DNA of 64,000 bases, taken from G963663525 sp963663525. GTDB taxonomy: Bacteria; Myxococcota_A; SURF-8; G963663525. The stretch is from assembly GCA_963663525.2 (NCBI GenBank), contig CAXXHC010000002.1, forward strand, positions 248,001-312,000, given 5' to 3'. Position 1 is the stretch's first letter, and each line of letters starts with the position of its first letter. The notes under the pieces are model-generated. The model was not told where the DNA came from. It did not search any database and saw only the letters and a program-made list of their open reading frames with translations. Below, piece after piece: positions 25,175-34,775 of this stretch. The translations under genes were made by a program, and so were the position numbers.

Positions 25175-27403
25175 ATGGCCCCGCCCGAATATGAAGATCG
25201 CGTCCCGGCTTTTTCCACCGGGGAAATTGTCTGGCGCACCGCCTTGGCCGTCGGTTGCCTGCTGCTGTTTTTCGGGGTTGCGTTTTGGCGACCTTTCACG
25301 ACGTTTTGGCCCTGGCCATGGGTGGCTTTCGGTGCGGCGTTCGTTTCGGCGTACCTGTTTCAACGTCCCTTTGAATGGCTCGTGCACGCCGTTAACTCCA
25401 TTGGCACAACCACGTTTTACACGTCGATCGTTTTGCTAACCCTTGGAACTTCCATCGTTTTCGCCTATTCCGTACTTGGTGGTATTCCTCATGTGACCGA
25501 TTCCACAGCCTACCTCTGGCAGGCGAAAACCCTGGCCTCGGGGCATTTGTTCTTAGACAGCCACCCATTGGCCGAGTTCTTCAACGGCCACTTTCTCATC
25601 AACGACGGGCGCTATTACTCCATTTTCCCACCCGGATGGCCGATACTGCTGGCCTCAGGCGTGCTGCTCGGCGCCTCGTGGCTGGTAAATCCGATCATCG
25701 GAGCTGCCACGCTACTACTGGCGAGTCGTTGGGCATCCCGTCTGTTCGGCGAGCCCGTGGCCCGATTGACAGCCCTTTTGGGCCTCGCTTCCCCGTTTTT
25801 TATGTTCATGTCGGCCTCGTTCATGTCCCACGTCTCTTGCGCGTTTTTCACCCTGCTGGCCATGGAACGCGCCCACGCATGGACTTCCCGCCCCATTAAA
25901 AAGACCGCCGCGATCATCGGCGCATCCATCGGAATATTGATTCTGATACGACCTTTCAACGGGTTGCTGACCGCCTCCGCCGTGGCCCTCGTGCTATTGA
26001 TTTCTTTGAAAAACCGTAGTCTTTTCAAACCTTTCCTGGCCTCCATCCTCCCAGCGCTCGTACCGATGATCCTCGGCGCGGGCCTGTTGCTCGGATACAA
26101 TCGTGCGTTGACCGGTGCGTGGCTGACCTTCCCCCAGGATCAGTGGTTCGAGCAGACCGAAGAACATCCCGACTGCCACCGTCTCGGCTTCGGGGAGACG
26201 GTCGGTTGCACTTACGAACATGGCCGTTACGGTTTTCCCGACGGATTTTACCCGAAAGACGCCTGGAAGGTCACGCAACACCGAATGGCGAGTTTGCGCC
26301 TCAACCTTTATGGCTGGCCTGTATTGTTGCTGGTGTTTCCTTTGTCTTTTCTGCTACTTCCACGCCGCCGCCTGCTCTGGCTCTGGAGCCTTCCGTTGGC
26401 GATTGTCGGCGGCTACTTCTTTTTCTACTACCACGGCAACTGCTACGGCCCACGCTTCTACTTCGAGGCTCTGTTCCCCTGGCTGATTTTGCTGGCGGGC
26501 GCGCTCGTAGCGTTACACCGAGTTCTGTCACGCATCGGAAAACGGCCCGTTTCCCGCAAACTGCTGGCGGCCCTCGTTCCGGCTTTTCTGGTGGGCACAT
26601 CAGGCTTTTCCTTTGCCGCCGTCTATCCCAGTCTTGTGGAAAGTTACAGTCATTTCAGGGGGATCGACGACGTTCTGGGCAATCTCGTCAAGGATTTGCA
26701 CGTTCATCATGCCGTGGTGCTGATTCCGGGATCTTCCGTCGATTACTGCGAGGGTCTCAATTTCCAGAGCACCGGTGACAACCCTGATGTGATCTACGCC
26801 CGCCACTGGATGGATGCCTCCAGTCAACTTATGTACTGGTACCCGGATCGCCGCTTTTACCGGTACAACTGGACCGACAAATGGCTGCACGAACTCAAAC
26901 CCATTCCATGGCAGGGAATCGTGTTTTTCGAAGGCGAACAGAAATGGCCGGTATTCTCACCGGTCAACGGACACGCCACCCAGGAAAGCACCTGGAACGA
27001 GGAAGAACGCAATGATCGCGGCTTTTCGGGCAGCCTTCAGCTTCGATTCGAAGCCGAAGGCCCCGGCGCGTCGTTCTCCATATGGCAATGGGTATTTGAG
27101 GAAGCGGAATACGAGATCAAAATCCGCGCCGGTCGTGACGAGAACATGGGCATCTGGCAATTGTTCGTAGATGGCCGTCCGTTGGGCGAGCCTTTCGACG
27201 CATACGGCGAAACCTTCAAACCGGATTTCGTGAGCATTCACGAGCCGGTAAAGCTGACCGAAGGGCATCATACGCTGACGTTCACTGCCGTGGGACGTAA
27301 CGAACACTCCGAAGGCTATGATATCGGTGTGGATTTCGTCATTTTGCGGCAGACGGACAAAACACCGCCACCCCCTCGGCCCTACGTTCGCGACAAACGG
27401 TAG
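25175..27403 (+). CDS. GT39/ArnT-like polytopic glycosyltransferase
   Basis: 742 residues with about a dozen membrane helices in the first 480. The first periplasmic loop has the acidic motif THVTDSTAYLWQAKTLASGHLF-like (here HVTDSTAYLW) typical of the GT-C/dolichyl-phosphate-mannose transferase fold. YYSIFPPGWPILLASG follows, as in ArnT/PMT relatives. The C-terminal ~260 residues are periplasmic and end in a beta-rich module resembling a carbohydrate-binding domain (YEIKIRAGRDENMGIWQLFVDGRPLG). It probably transfers a sugar from a polyprenyl-phosphate donor to a lipid or protein. It is 33 bp after tex. Confidence 0.68.
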   Translation: MAPPEYEDRVPAFSTGEIVWRTALAVGCLLLFFGVAFWRPFTTFWPWPWVAFGAAFVSAYLFQRPFEWLVHAVNSIGTTTFYTSIVLLTLGTSIVFAYSVLGGIPHVTDSTAYLWQAKTLASGHLFLDSHPLAEFFNGHFLINDGRYYSIFPPGWPILLASGVLLGASWLVNPIIGAATLLLASRWASRLFGEPVARLTALLGLASPFFMFMSASFMSHVSCAFFTLLAMERAHAWTSRPIKKTAAIIGASIGILILIRPFNGLLTASAVALVLLISLKNRSLFKPFLASILPALVPMILGAGLLLGYNRALTGAWLTFPQDQWFEQTEEHPDCHRLGFGETVGCTYEHGRYGFPDGFYPKDAWKVTQHRMASLRLNLYGWPVLLLVFPLSFLLLPRRRLLWLWSLPLAIVGGYFFFYYHGNCYGPRFYFEALFPWLILLAGALVALHRVLSRIGKRPVSRKLLAALVPAFLVGTSGFSFAAVYPSLVESYSHFRGIDDVLGNLVKDLHVHHAVVLIPGSSVDYCEGLNFQSTGDNPDVIYARHWMDASSQLMYWYPDRRFYRYNWTDKWLHELKPIPWQGIVFFEGEQKWPVFSPVNGHATQESTWNEEERNDRGFSGSLQLRFEAEGPGASFSIWQWVFEEAEYEIKIRAGRDENMGIWQLFVDGRPLGEPFDAYGETFKPDFVSIHEPVKLTEGHHTLTFTAVGRNEHSEGYDIGVDFVILRQTDKTPPPPRPYVRDKR

Positions 27404-27960
27404 AACCTCCTTTTTTCATCCATTCGTCTCTTACCCAACCAGGAAAACCGCGATTTTCCCCTACATTTTATTCGCACCCGTTTGTTTCGGGTGTATTCCA
27501 AAAAATTGCCACTTTGCCCAAAAAACGCTCATGGCGAGTGATTTGCGAAGCAAATCGTATCGAGCCATACCATTTACTCCTCGATACACCGCCCTTACGG
27601 GCGGCACTCGGAGTGAGCGGTATGCAATCTGAGTGAAATGACATGTTTGGGCGGAAATTTTTTAGTGCGGATTTAGGATGGACCCGCAGGGTCCAAGCGC
27701 CTCTCCTAGTGGGAGAGGCCGGTGCTTTAGCACCGGGTGAGGGAAAGTTTCGTGTTCCCTCACCCTAACCCTCTCCCTCAGGGAGAGGGGATATAAGTCT
27801 TTTAATTTCAATATGTTGCACTTGCATCAGAAATATTTTGCACTATTTTCATTTCCGCCCTTTTGTTTCTCGATATTTGCCGTGAACTTGCACCGGAAAA
27901 CAAATACGGATATAGTGATTTTTTCTCAAGGCAACTCCAATTCGCGGGAGGACCAATCCA
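27404..27960. repeat. intergenic repeat cluster
   Basis: 557 bp without a gene. Hairpins: GATTTGC/GCAAATC at 27540-27556, GTATCGAG/CTCGATAC at 27557-27587, and CCGCCC/GGGCGG at 27589-27604. Then comes the MITE-like element at 27649-27860. Bases 27861-27960 are AT-rich and end in a GCGGGAGG ribosome-binding site for the next gene. Confidence 0.65.
27649..27860 (+). mobile_element. MITE-like element, copy A (212 bp)
   Basis: Terminal inverted repeats: GGGCGGAAATTTTTTAGTGC at the left and GCACTATTTTCATTTCCGCC plus C at the right. Inside are four hairpins: GGACCC/GGGTCC, CCTCTCC/GGGAGAGG, GGTGC/GCACC, and CCCTCTCCCT/AGGGAGAGGG. It is present again, inverted, at 34899-35111. It is non-coding. No clear target duplication flanks this copy. 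Confidence 0.7.
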
Positions 27961-30060
27961 ATGCGCGTTCTGCATCCTTCGAGAATTACAAGACTTTTCC
28001 ACGAATTAAAACCGCATTGGTTCGTCTTCATCCTTTCGACCGCCTTCCTTTTCGCCTGCACGGAAGACACCAAGGAATTCCACGTTCCCGATGCAGACGC
28101 AGACATCGAGGAAACGACTTCCGAACTCGACGACGATCACTACGACCTCCAGGACATAGAGCCTGTAAATGTAGTGATTCAAGAAGGTTGCAACCCATTT
28201 GCGACAAGCGACGAGTGCATCCTGCCCATTCCGTCCAGCTACTACGAGATAGAGGACGAAACGACGTCCACCGGCGTTCGGGGCAACTATCCTCTAGACT
28301 CGCTGAAAAACGAAGACGGCGATAAATACTTCGACATCAGCAGCGCCAATCGTTCCGACGGCTACAGTCCCGCCGGTCCGATTCTGCTGCACATGGGGTA
28401 CGACATCCACGAGGATTTCCTCTCGGATCAGCATGGCTTGGCGGATACCATCGAGGAAGACGCCCCCATCGCGCTGTTCGATTGGGACAGCGGCGAACGC
28501 ATCGCCATCATGTCGGAAATGGACATGAACCGCGAACGCATCGAGGACTACCCCGACCGCTACGCGTTGATCGTCCGGCCTTTGGAGCCGCTCGAAATGG
28601 GACATCGGCACATCATCGTGTTCCGTGACGGCATCACCGATACCGAGGGCGTCCCGGTACCCTGCCCCGTCGCCTTCGAAGCCCTCCGCGACGGCATCCC
28701 CACCACCAACGAATGGATCGAGTCGTCCAGAGGACATTACAATCAACTCTTCGATTTCCTTGATGAAAACGGATACTCGCGTAACGAAATTCTGCTGGCC
28801 TGGGATTACATGGTGGCCAGCAAGGACTGGCTGTTGGGCTCGGTGCTTTCCATGCGGGAAACAGCGTTCGAGGAAATGGAAGGAACCGGCCTCGGCTACA
28901 CCATCAACGAGGACGAAACCAAGGACGACATCAGCGACAACATCGCACGCATCGTGATCGGGGAATTCGAGGTACCGACGTTTATCAACGAGGACAGCAT
29001 TTTCGACTACGACGAGAACAACCGCCCCATTCGCCAGACGGAAAACCTGTCTTTTCCGTTCGCGATGCTGATTCCGAAAGTCGCTTTGGAGCGCAAAGAA
29101 CCACTGCCGCTGATTCTTTTCGGCCATGGAATTTTCGGCGATGGCGTGGGCTACCTTAAAAACTGGCCGGGACCGCAGTACATTCAGCCTCTTGCGCAGC
29201 AAAACGAGGCCGTAATCGTGGCTACGGACTGGATCGGGCTTTCTAAAAACGATTACAATGTCATCGTGTCCCAAGTCGTACCCGATATCAACAACATCGG
29301 GCTGATTACCGACCGCCTGCAACAGTCGCTCATCAACAACTTGACGCTGATCGAACTGACTCTTGGAACGCTTCAATACGATGACCGGGTGAAGATCGGG
29401 GACTGGGATCTGCTGAAAACGGACGAAGTGCTGTATTACGGGGTCAGCCTAGGAGGCATCCAGGGTTCCAGCCTGGTATCCATCTCCAACCGCATCACCC
29501 GCGCCGTGCTGGCGGTGCCGGGCTCGGTATGGTCGAACATGCTGCCTCGCTCGACGGTGTGGAATAGCATCAAAACCTTTTTCGACCTGCAATACCCCGA
29601 CCCATTGGTGCAGCAGATGGGTCAGGCTTTCGTGCAGACCCGCTTCGATCACTCCGACCCGATCAACCTCACCCGGCTTATGTTCAAAGATCCACTCGAA
29701 GATGCGCCGGAGGAACGCCGGGTGATCTTGCAGGAAGCAATCGGAGACTCGCAAGTGCCTAACATGACAACGGAAATGCTGGCCCGCGGCATGGGGGTCA
29801 AACTGCTTACGCCTTCCGTTTACGAGGTGTACGGTCTCGAAACCGTGGAGACCCCGGAGGGGGGATCGGTCATGTCGCAGGTGCACATGGTGGAACAATC
29901 GCAAGATCCGTTTCCACCCAACACCAACGTACCGGCCAGCGCGGACAACGGCGTGCACACCGACGTCTGCCTGCTGCCGCACGTGCTCGATCAGACCAAA
30001 ACGTTCCTCAACCTGGGAGAAATCGTACAATATTGCAACGGAGCTTGCGATCCCGATTAG
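27961..30060 (+). CDS. lipoprotein with alpha/beta-hydrolase-type domain
   Basis: 699 residues, with GGGAGG upstream of the ATG. The N-terminus has a hydrophobic run and lipobox STAFLFAC, then an Asp/Glu-rich linker (DADADIEETTSELDDDHYD). The middle contains HGIFGDGVGYLKNW (oxyanion-type loop) and YYGVSLGGIQGSSL, a GxSxGG nucleophile elbow. A conserved aspartate-bearing strand and a His near the C-terminus (NGVHTDVCLLPH) could complete the triad. It is predicted to be an outer-membrane-anchored esterase or peptidase of unknown substrate. Similar lipoproteins with acidic tethers occur in Myxococcota and allied groups. It lies just inside MITE copy A. Confidence 0.65.
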   Translation: MRVLHPSRITRLFHELKPHWFVFILSTAFLFACTEDTKEFHVPDADADIEETTSELDDDHYDLQDIEPVNVVIQEGCNPFATSDECILPIPSSYYEIEDETTSTGVRGNYPLDSLKNEDGDKYFDISSANRSDGYSPAGPILLHMGYDIHEDFLSDQHGLADTIEEDAPIALFDWDSGERIAIMSEMDMNRERIEDYPDRYALIVRPLEPLEMGHRHIIVFRDGITDTEGVPVPCPVAFEALRDGIPTTNEWIESSRGHYNQLFDFLDENGYSRNEILLAWDYMVASKDWLLGSVLSMRETAFEEMEGTGLGYTINEDETKDDISDNIARIVIGEFEVPTFINEDSIFDYDENNRPIRQTENLSFPFAMLIPKVALERKEPLPLILFGHGIFGDGVGYLKNWPGPQYIQPLAQQNEAVIVATDWIGLSKNDYNVIVSQVVPDINNIGLITDRLQQSLINNLTLIELTLGTLQYDDRVKIGDWDLLKTDEVLYYGVSLGGIQGSSLVSISNRITRAVLAVPGSVWSNMLPRSTVWNSIKTFFDLQYPDPLVQQMGQAFVQTRFDHSDPINLTRLMFKDPLEDAPEERRVILQEAIGDSQVPNMTTEMLARGMGVKLLTPSVYEVYGLETVETPEGGSVMSQVHMVEQSQDPFPPNTNVPASADNGVHTDVCLLPHVLDQTKTFLNLGEIVQYCNGACDPD

Positions 30061-30165
30061 TCGTGTTGTACACTTGGAAAACGTATGAACAGAACCTTAT
30101 CAATCCGGAAGATGACGAGTTTTCTGCGTGACGCGTTTTCGCAGCGGTGGTTGAAAGGGTTGGAT

Positions 30166-30927
30166 ATGGATTTGAATTTCAACGGCGGCGGGGACATCAA
30201 AGAGGCGGCGGACCTTGTTCTTTCGTCTTCCCACACCATTGCGTTGACGGGAGCGGGGATCTCCGTCGATTCCGGCATTCCCGATTTTCGTTCCGCCACC
30301 GGCCTGTGGGCCAAGTACGATCCTTTTGACTACGCCCATATCGAGAGTTTCAAGACCGATCCGCACCGGGTCTGGACGATGATCCGTGAAATGCACGCTC
30401 TCATGGAGGGCAAGGAACCGAATCCCGGTCACGTGTCCTTGGCCGAATTGGAACAAATGGGCTTGCTTCAGGCCGTCATCACGCAGAATATCGACAATCT
30501 CCATCAGGACGCGGGAAGTGGCCACGTGATCGAATTTCACGGCAACGCCAGCCGCCTGATCTGCATTTCCTGCGGTAAAACGTATACGAAAGCCGAAGCA
30601 CAAGCCATGGGCGATCCACCGGAATGTCCCTGCGGCCAGGTATTGAAACCGGACGTCGTGCTGTTCGGTGAAATGATCCCTGCCGAGGCATTGATCGATA
30701 CCCAGCAGGTCGCCACCCAGGCGGAACTGATAATCGTCGCCGGAACCAGCGCGCAGGTCGCTCCGGCGAACATGGTGCCCCAGATCGTGCTCGAACGAGG
30801 CGGTCGGCTGATCGAAATCAACCTGGAAACCACGCATTTGAGCCACGATTTCGGGACGTTGCATCTCCAAGGCTCCACCAGCGAGATTCTTCCCAAACTG
30901 GTGGAGGAAATCCGACGGCGGCAGTAG
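30166..30927 (+). CDS. cobB: NAD-dependent protein deacylase, sirtuin (CobB-type)
   Basis: 253 residues from the ATG at 30166 (AAAGGG upstream); a longer frame from 30085 adds 27 residues without family support. Sirtuin motifs: ALTGAGISVDSGIPDFRS, the catalytic TQNIDNLHQDAG, a zinc site CISCGKTY...CPCG, then PDVVLFGEMIP and IVAGTSAQVAPANMVP. It removes acyl groups from lysines using NAD. It is cytoplasmic. The four acetyltransferase genes elsewhere in the window are suggestive but not linked to it. Confidence 0.93.
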   Translation: MDLNFNGGGDIKEAADLVLSSSHTIALTGAGISVDSGIPDFRSATGLWAKYDPFDYAHIESFKTDPHRVWTMIREMHALMEGKEPNPGHVSLAELEQMGLLQAVITQNIDNLHQDAGSGHVIEFHGNASRLICISCGKTYTKAEAQAMGDPPECPCGQVLKPDVVLFGEMIPAEALIDTQQVATQAELIIVAGTSAQVAPANMVPQIVLERGGRLIEINLETTHLSHDFGTLHLQGSTSEILPKLVEEIRRRQ

Positions 30928-30960
30928 TCGCCCTTTTCCCTTTGCTATGAGGTTGATTGC

Positions 30961-31440
30961 ATGGCCAGGAACTGGGAATTCAAAGACACGATCCCTTTCA
31001 ATGCGAAAAAAGTCTTCGAAACCGTCACCGATCCAAAATTCATCGAGGAATGGACCTGGGTCCAGGGAGGACAGAATCCGAAGTGCACGGTCTTGGAGAA
31101 AACCGAGCATCGTCTGCTGACGAAACTGGAGTACGAAGAGCCGCTGCCGATGGGAATCGGTGTCATCAAGGCGGTCATGACTACCGAATGGGACGTGGCC
31201 AAGCGGTTCAGTACGTGGATTCGCAAGTCGGAAGGCGTCGGCGCGCGCGCCCGCGTGGAAGGCACGACGAAAGTCGTCGAAGACGGCGACGAACGTTGCG
31301 TATTCCACGAAACGGGTGTGTTCGACATCCCCGTGCCGGTGATCGGGCGGAAGCTCGAAAAGAACCTCGTCGAGCATCTCACCAAAAATCGCCAGGCGAA
31401 AATCGAAGCCCTGATCGGCAAGGTCAAACGCCGTTCGTAA
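30961..31440 (+). CDS. DUF2505-like SRPBCC-fold protein
   Basis: 159 residues. The layout is that of START/SRPBCC ligand-binding proteins: an N-terminal strand (WEFKDTIPFNAKKVFETVTDPKFIEEW), central strands with RLLTKLEYEEPLP and GARARVEGTTKVVEDGDERCVFHETG, and a long C-terminal helix (LEKNLVEHLTKNRQAKIEALIGK). This resembles DUF2505. No catalytic residues can be assigned; binding of a hydrophobic ligand is likely. It lies 33 bp after the sirtuin gene and 29 bp before the PHP gene, so the three may be co-transcribed. Confidence 0.65.
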   Translation: MARNWEFKDTIPFNAKKVFETVTDPKFIEEWTWVQGGQNPKCTVLEKTEHRLLTKLEYEEPLPMGIGVIKAVMTTEWDVAKRFSTWIRKSEGVGARARVEGTTKVVEDGDERCVFHETGVFDIPVPVIGRKLEKNLVEHLTKNRQAKIEALIGKVKRRS

Positions 31441-31469
31441 ACGGAATTCACAAGTGATAAAGGGGAGTT

Positions 31470-32339
31470 ATGGGAATCGATCTGCACACTCATTCCACGG
31501 CGTCGGACGGCACCTACTCGCCTACCGATCTGGCCCGCATGGTATCCGATGCGGGCCTTGAAGCCTTCGCCCTGACCGATCACGACACGATTTCCGGCGT
31601 GAACGAGGCTTTGAAGGCGTCGGAGGAAATCGGCATCGAATGCATTCCGGGTGTGGAGATTTCGGTTTCCCTGGAAAAAGGTTCGGCCCACATGCTGGGT
31701 TATCTTTTCGATCCGGCAGACGAAGCCTTCGGGGTGAGCCTCGCGGAATTCAACGACAGCAGAAACGAGCGAAACGTCAAGATTCTCGACAACTTGCACA
31801 AGCTCGGCATCGATCTCTCACTGGAAGATGTCCTGCGCCAGAAAGACGACAACGACGACGAAGGTGCCCTGGGACGTCCCCATTTCGCCAAGGCGCTGAT
31901 TGAAAAAGGCGTGGTGGCTTCGTTCGATGAAGCCTTCAACCGCTACTTGGGTAAAAACCGCCCGGCCTATGCCGAACGTCGCCGGGCCACCGCCGAAGAT
32001 GCCATCGCGATCATACACAGCGCCGGAGGGCTGGCCGTTCTGGCGCATCCAAAGTGGGTCAAGGCTAAGGGAAGCGAGTTGGAACTCCTCGTGGAATCGC
32101 TGGCGAGTGCGGGTCTGGACGGTCTGGAATGCCACTACACCGACCATTCCGCCGAACAAACACAAACCTACCTGAAATTGGCCGAGCGGCTGGGGCTGCT
32201 CGTCACAGGAGGCTCGGATTTCCATGGTGAAGCCAAACCGGACGCCCGCCTGGGGGTGGGACAGGGAAATTTAAACATCCCATACGAGCTACTGCAACGT
32301 CTCAAAGACGCCACGAAAGCACGGTCCTCCAAAGCGTGA
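31470..32339 (+). CDS. rnm: PHP-domain phosphoesterase, RNase AM / YciV (TrpH) family
   Basis: 289 residues; AAAGGGGAG upstream of the ATG. PHP metal-binding motifs: DLHTHSTASDGTYSP, LTDHDT, GVEIS, and in the C-terminal part LAHPKW and GGSDFHG. The protein fits the YciV/RNase AM group, which degrades 5'-phosphorylated oligonucleotides, matures 5S rRNA and hydrolyses 3',5'-nucleotide bisphosphates. It is cytoplasmic and of typical family length. It converges on the lipoprotein gene downstream with only 27 bp between stop codons. Confidence 0.85.
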   Translation: MGIDLHTHSTASDGTYSPTDLARMVSDAGLEAFALTDHDTISGVNEALKASEEIGIECIPGVEISVSLEKGSAHMLGYLFDPADEAFGVSLAEFNDSRNERNVKILDNLHKLGIDLSLEDVLRQKDDNDDEGALGRPHFAKALIEKGVVASFDEAFNRYLGKNRPAYAERRRATAEDAIAIIHSAGGLAVLAHPKWVKAKGSELELLVESLASAGLDGLECHYTDHSAEQTQTYLKLAERLGLLVTGGSDFHGEAKPDARLGVGQGNLNIPYELLQRLKDATKARSSKA

Positions 32340-32366
32340 AAACTTGCCGAACCTCCCGATATATTT

Positions 32367-34775
32367 CTATTTTTCCGGCACAATAAACCCGTAATAGCGC
32401 CCCATCCAATACGGCATGATGAAGTCCGCGCCGTCCAACTCCCGATTGGCTCCCCATCCGCCCTCGAATTGGTATTGGCTCGTGTTGTGGCGGATGTTCG
32501 GGCGTTCGTCGCCGGGAATGATGTAGCCGTCGCTACGCATTTTCCGCTCGCCTTGGTAGCGGTCGGAGTAATACGGCGGAGCATCGACGAGATCCAGGCG
32601 GTGGCTGTTGTGTTGATGCCAGCGAATGAGGTCCATCGGGTACAGTTTGAGCCAACGCGAGGCGTAGAAGAAGTCCGTCACCTCACCGCCCAACACGGCG
32701 TTAATCAAGTCCCACATCGCGGCTTGCTGGAGTTTCATGTTGCCATAGGTGTTGTTCCAGCCTTCCATCCATTTCGCCCGCAGATCCGGGTCGCTTTCGT
32801 AGCGTAACAGCGGGAAAAACGCCTGCGTGGCCAGTTCGTCACCGTCGCCGCTGCCCCGCCGGAAAGTGGGTTCGCACTCGTGGACGATGTTCTCGTCGTA
32901 GTGGTGCTCGTCCATCAGGTATTGCTTGGCATCCAGGTATTCCTGCTTGCCGGTCATGTAGTAGGCGATCGTCAGGTTGGCGATCATCTGTACGCTGCGA
33001 CGGCCACCGTCGGCGATGGCTCCTACCAGCGGGTGATTGACGTATTCCGGGTCGAATTGCCCATAGGAGGTGACTTTCCCGTCCACATCACAAAGTTGAT
33101 AGCCGTGATCGACGATGCCGCCGATGATGTTGTCCACATGTTGCCGGATCGCCGCCTGCTGGGTTTCGTCGGCGCAGAGGTCGTAGGCGTGGCCCATCAT
33201 GAACATGTGGGAGGTCACCTCGTCGTTGGAAGTATCCGCTTTCACCCACCATTCGCCATCTGGAGAGGTGAACCACTCACCGTCGTCCGGGTTGTCGCAG
33301 TCATCCAATATGCAACCATCCTTGCGAATTACCGAGCGAGCCATGAAATAGTCCGTGCCGGTGAGCGTCTGAAAGCTGAGCATCCGCTCCAGCGACTTGT
33401 CGAAATGTGCCTTGGCGTCCTCGTCGCCCGTCATCAGATACCGGAAGCATTCTCCGAGCAACCAATAGCAGGTCCAGCCGCCGTCGTTGTCCGAATCGTA
33501 GGGAACGTTGGTCGAGAGATCGCCCGCGACGGACAGCCGCGAGTCGGCTACCGCGCCGTCCCGGTCGTGGCGCAGCACGATGCGCTCGATGGCGCGCGCC
33601 ACCTTTTCCTCGAGGGTCATCCATTCCACCGTAACCGAGGCCATCCCCCCTTCCGTGGCGAAGTAGATCGGGCCATCTTCGAGGTTTGCATCTGTGGCGA
33701 TGCCTTGCACATGCCGATCCGGCAACCAGCGTAAGTCGTTGTAAATACGCCATTCCGGCCCGATGTCGCGCACCATAATACGGTAGGCTCCGCCTTCGGT
33801 ACCGACGATGAACCCGCCGTCCGAGGCAGGCGCGGCACAGGTGGGTTTTTTCAAAGGCACTCGTTCTTCGGCGAATTCGGCGACGTCCATCACGACCGGC
33901 GACGACCCGCCGAGATCCAAGCCTACAAGGTTCTTTTCACCGACAAGCACGAGATCGATCTCGGTGGGCAGTGTCACGTCGGCCACCATCGCCCGGATGG
34001 TTCCCGGCAGAGGATCGGCAATAGCCGTAAACTCGAACGACGCCTCCGGCAACTCGGCATTTTGCGGAACCGGGTAGGCTTTCAACGTGTCTTCGTAGGC
34101 TACGAACAGAGAACTTTCCGTTTCGAGAACCGCCGTAACGGGTGTGCCGTCTTGAGGCCAGACCACTCCCGTATCGGAGACGAAACCGAGCCCCTGATCC
34201 GTCAAAACATAAAGAAATTCAGTCCCTTGCACAAGACCGGCAATGTTCGTGCCGTCGGGAGCGGCAACGGGATTGTCTCCCCCATACAGATAGGAGGCGC
34301 TAGCCGTATACAGTTTATTTCCGCGGAATGCGGCGTATTGCAAATCGGGATGGGTTTCGTCGATGGCGAGGATTTCGGGAGCGTCGTTTTCATCGTGGGT
34401 GACCTGTCCGCGAGGAGCGATCTGCAAGGGACTTTCGTATTCCGTCGCAGTGGACGGCGGAAGCAACACGGCCACCAGCGGCCCGATTCCCGCCTCCACT
34501 TCGTTGCCGGTGTGGTTGATTTCCTGCCGGAAAGGTACGTCCACGTATGGATTTTCGGCCTGTTCCGGCACGAACGGCACGGTGAGGAGTTCGGCTTCCG
34601 TCTCCGTTTCGTTTTCGACGTCGGCGCTCTCGCTGTCGGCATCACCATCGCCGGGAAACACTTCCTGGCCGGAGTCGTCGCTGCAAGCCATGGAAAATAC
34701 AAGCATCATCACGAAAAGGCATACGAAAAAACGATTCGAATTCGTAGGAGAGATCGGCATATGGAGTTCGTTCAT
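32367..34775 (-). CDS. large lipoprotein, beta-propeller-like N-half and alpha/alpha-barrel-like C-half
   Basis: 802 residues. The signal peptide has lipobox LVFSMAC, followed by GDGDADSESADVENETETEAE, an acidic tether. Residues about 110-380 hold strand-rich blades (FRGNKLYTASASYLYGG; TEGGAYRIMVRD; YFATEGGMASVTVEW). From about 400 on the sequence is helical with aromatic and acidic motifs (DNDGGWTCYWLLGECFRYLMTGDEDAKAHFDKSLERML; GDGDELATQAFFPLLRYE), as in (alpha/alpha)6 glycosidases or lyases. A carbohydrate-related function is likely but unproven. An in-frame internal ATG at MPISP (six codons downstream) is an alternative start. Confidence 0.6.
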   Translation of the reverse strand: MNELHMPISPTNSNRFFVCLFVMMLVFSMACSDDSGQEVFPGDGDADSESADVENETETEAELLTVPFVPEQAENPYVDVPFRQEINHTGNEVEAGIGPLVAVLLPPSTATEYESPLQIAPRGQVTHDENDAPEILAIDETHPDLQYAAFRGNKLYTASASYLYGGDNPVAAPDGTNIAGLVQGTEFLYVLTDQGLGFVSDTGVVWPQDGTPVTAVLETESSLFVAYEDTLKAYPVPQNAELPEASFEFTAIADPLPGTIRAMVADVTLPTEIDLVLVGEKNLVGLDLGGSSPVVMDVAEFAEERVPLKKPTCAAPASDGGFIVGTEGGAYRIMVRDIGPEWRIYNDLRWLPDRHVQGIATDANLEDGPIYFATEGGMASVTVEWMTLEEKVARAIERIVLRHDRDGAVADSRLSVAGDLSTNVPYDSDNDGGWTCYWLLGECFRYLMTGDEDAKAHFDKSLERMLSFQTLTGTDYFMARSVIRKDGCILDDCDNPDDGEWFTSPDGEWWVKADTSNDEVTSHMFMMGHAYDLCADETQQAAIRQHVDNIIGGIVDHGYQLCDVDGKVTSYGQFDPEYVNHPLVGAIADGGRRSVQMIANLTIAYYMTGKQEYLDAKQYLMDEHHYDENIVHECEPTFRRGSGDGDELATQAFFPLLRYESDPDLRAKWMEGWNNTYGNMKLQQAAMWDLINAVLGGEVTDFFYASRWLKLYPMDLIRWHQHNSHRLDLVDAPPYYSDRYQGERKMRSDGYIIPGDERPNIRHNTSQYQFEGGWGANRELDGADFIMPYWMGRYYGFIVPEK

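Noticed and set aside
28294..29376. 360-codon minus-strand frame within the hydrolase lipoprotein gene
   Set aside because: Antisense shadow; the plus frame has lipobox, nucleophile elbow and ribosome-binding site.
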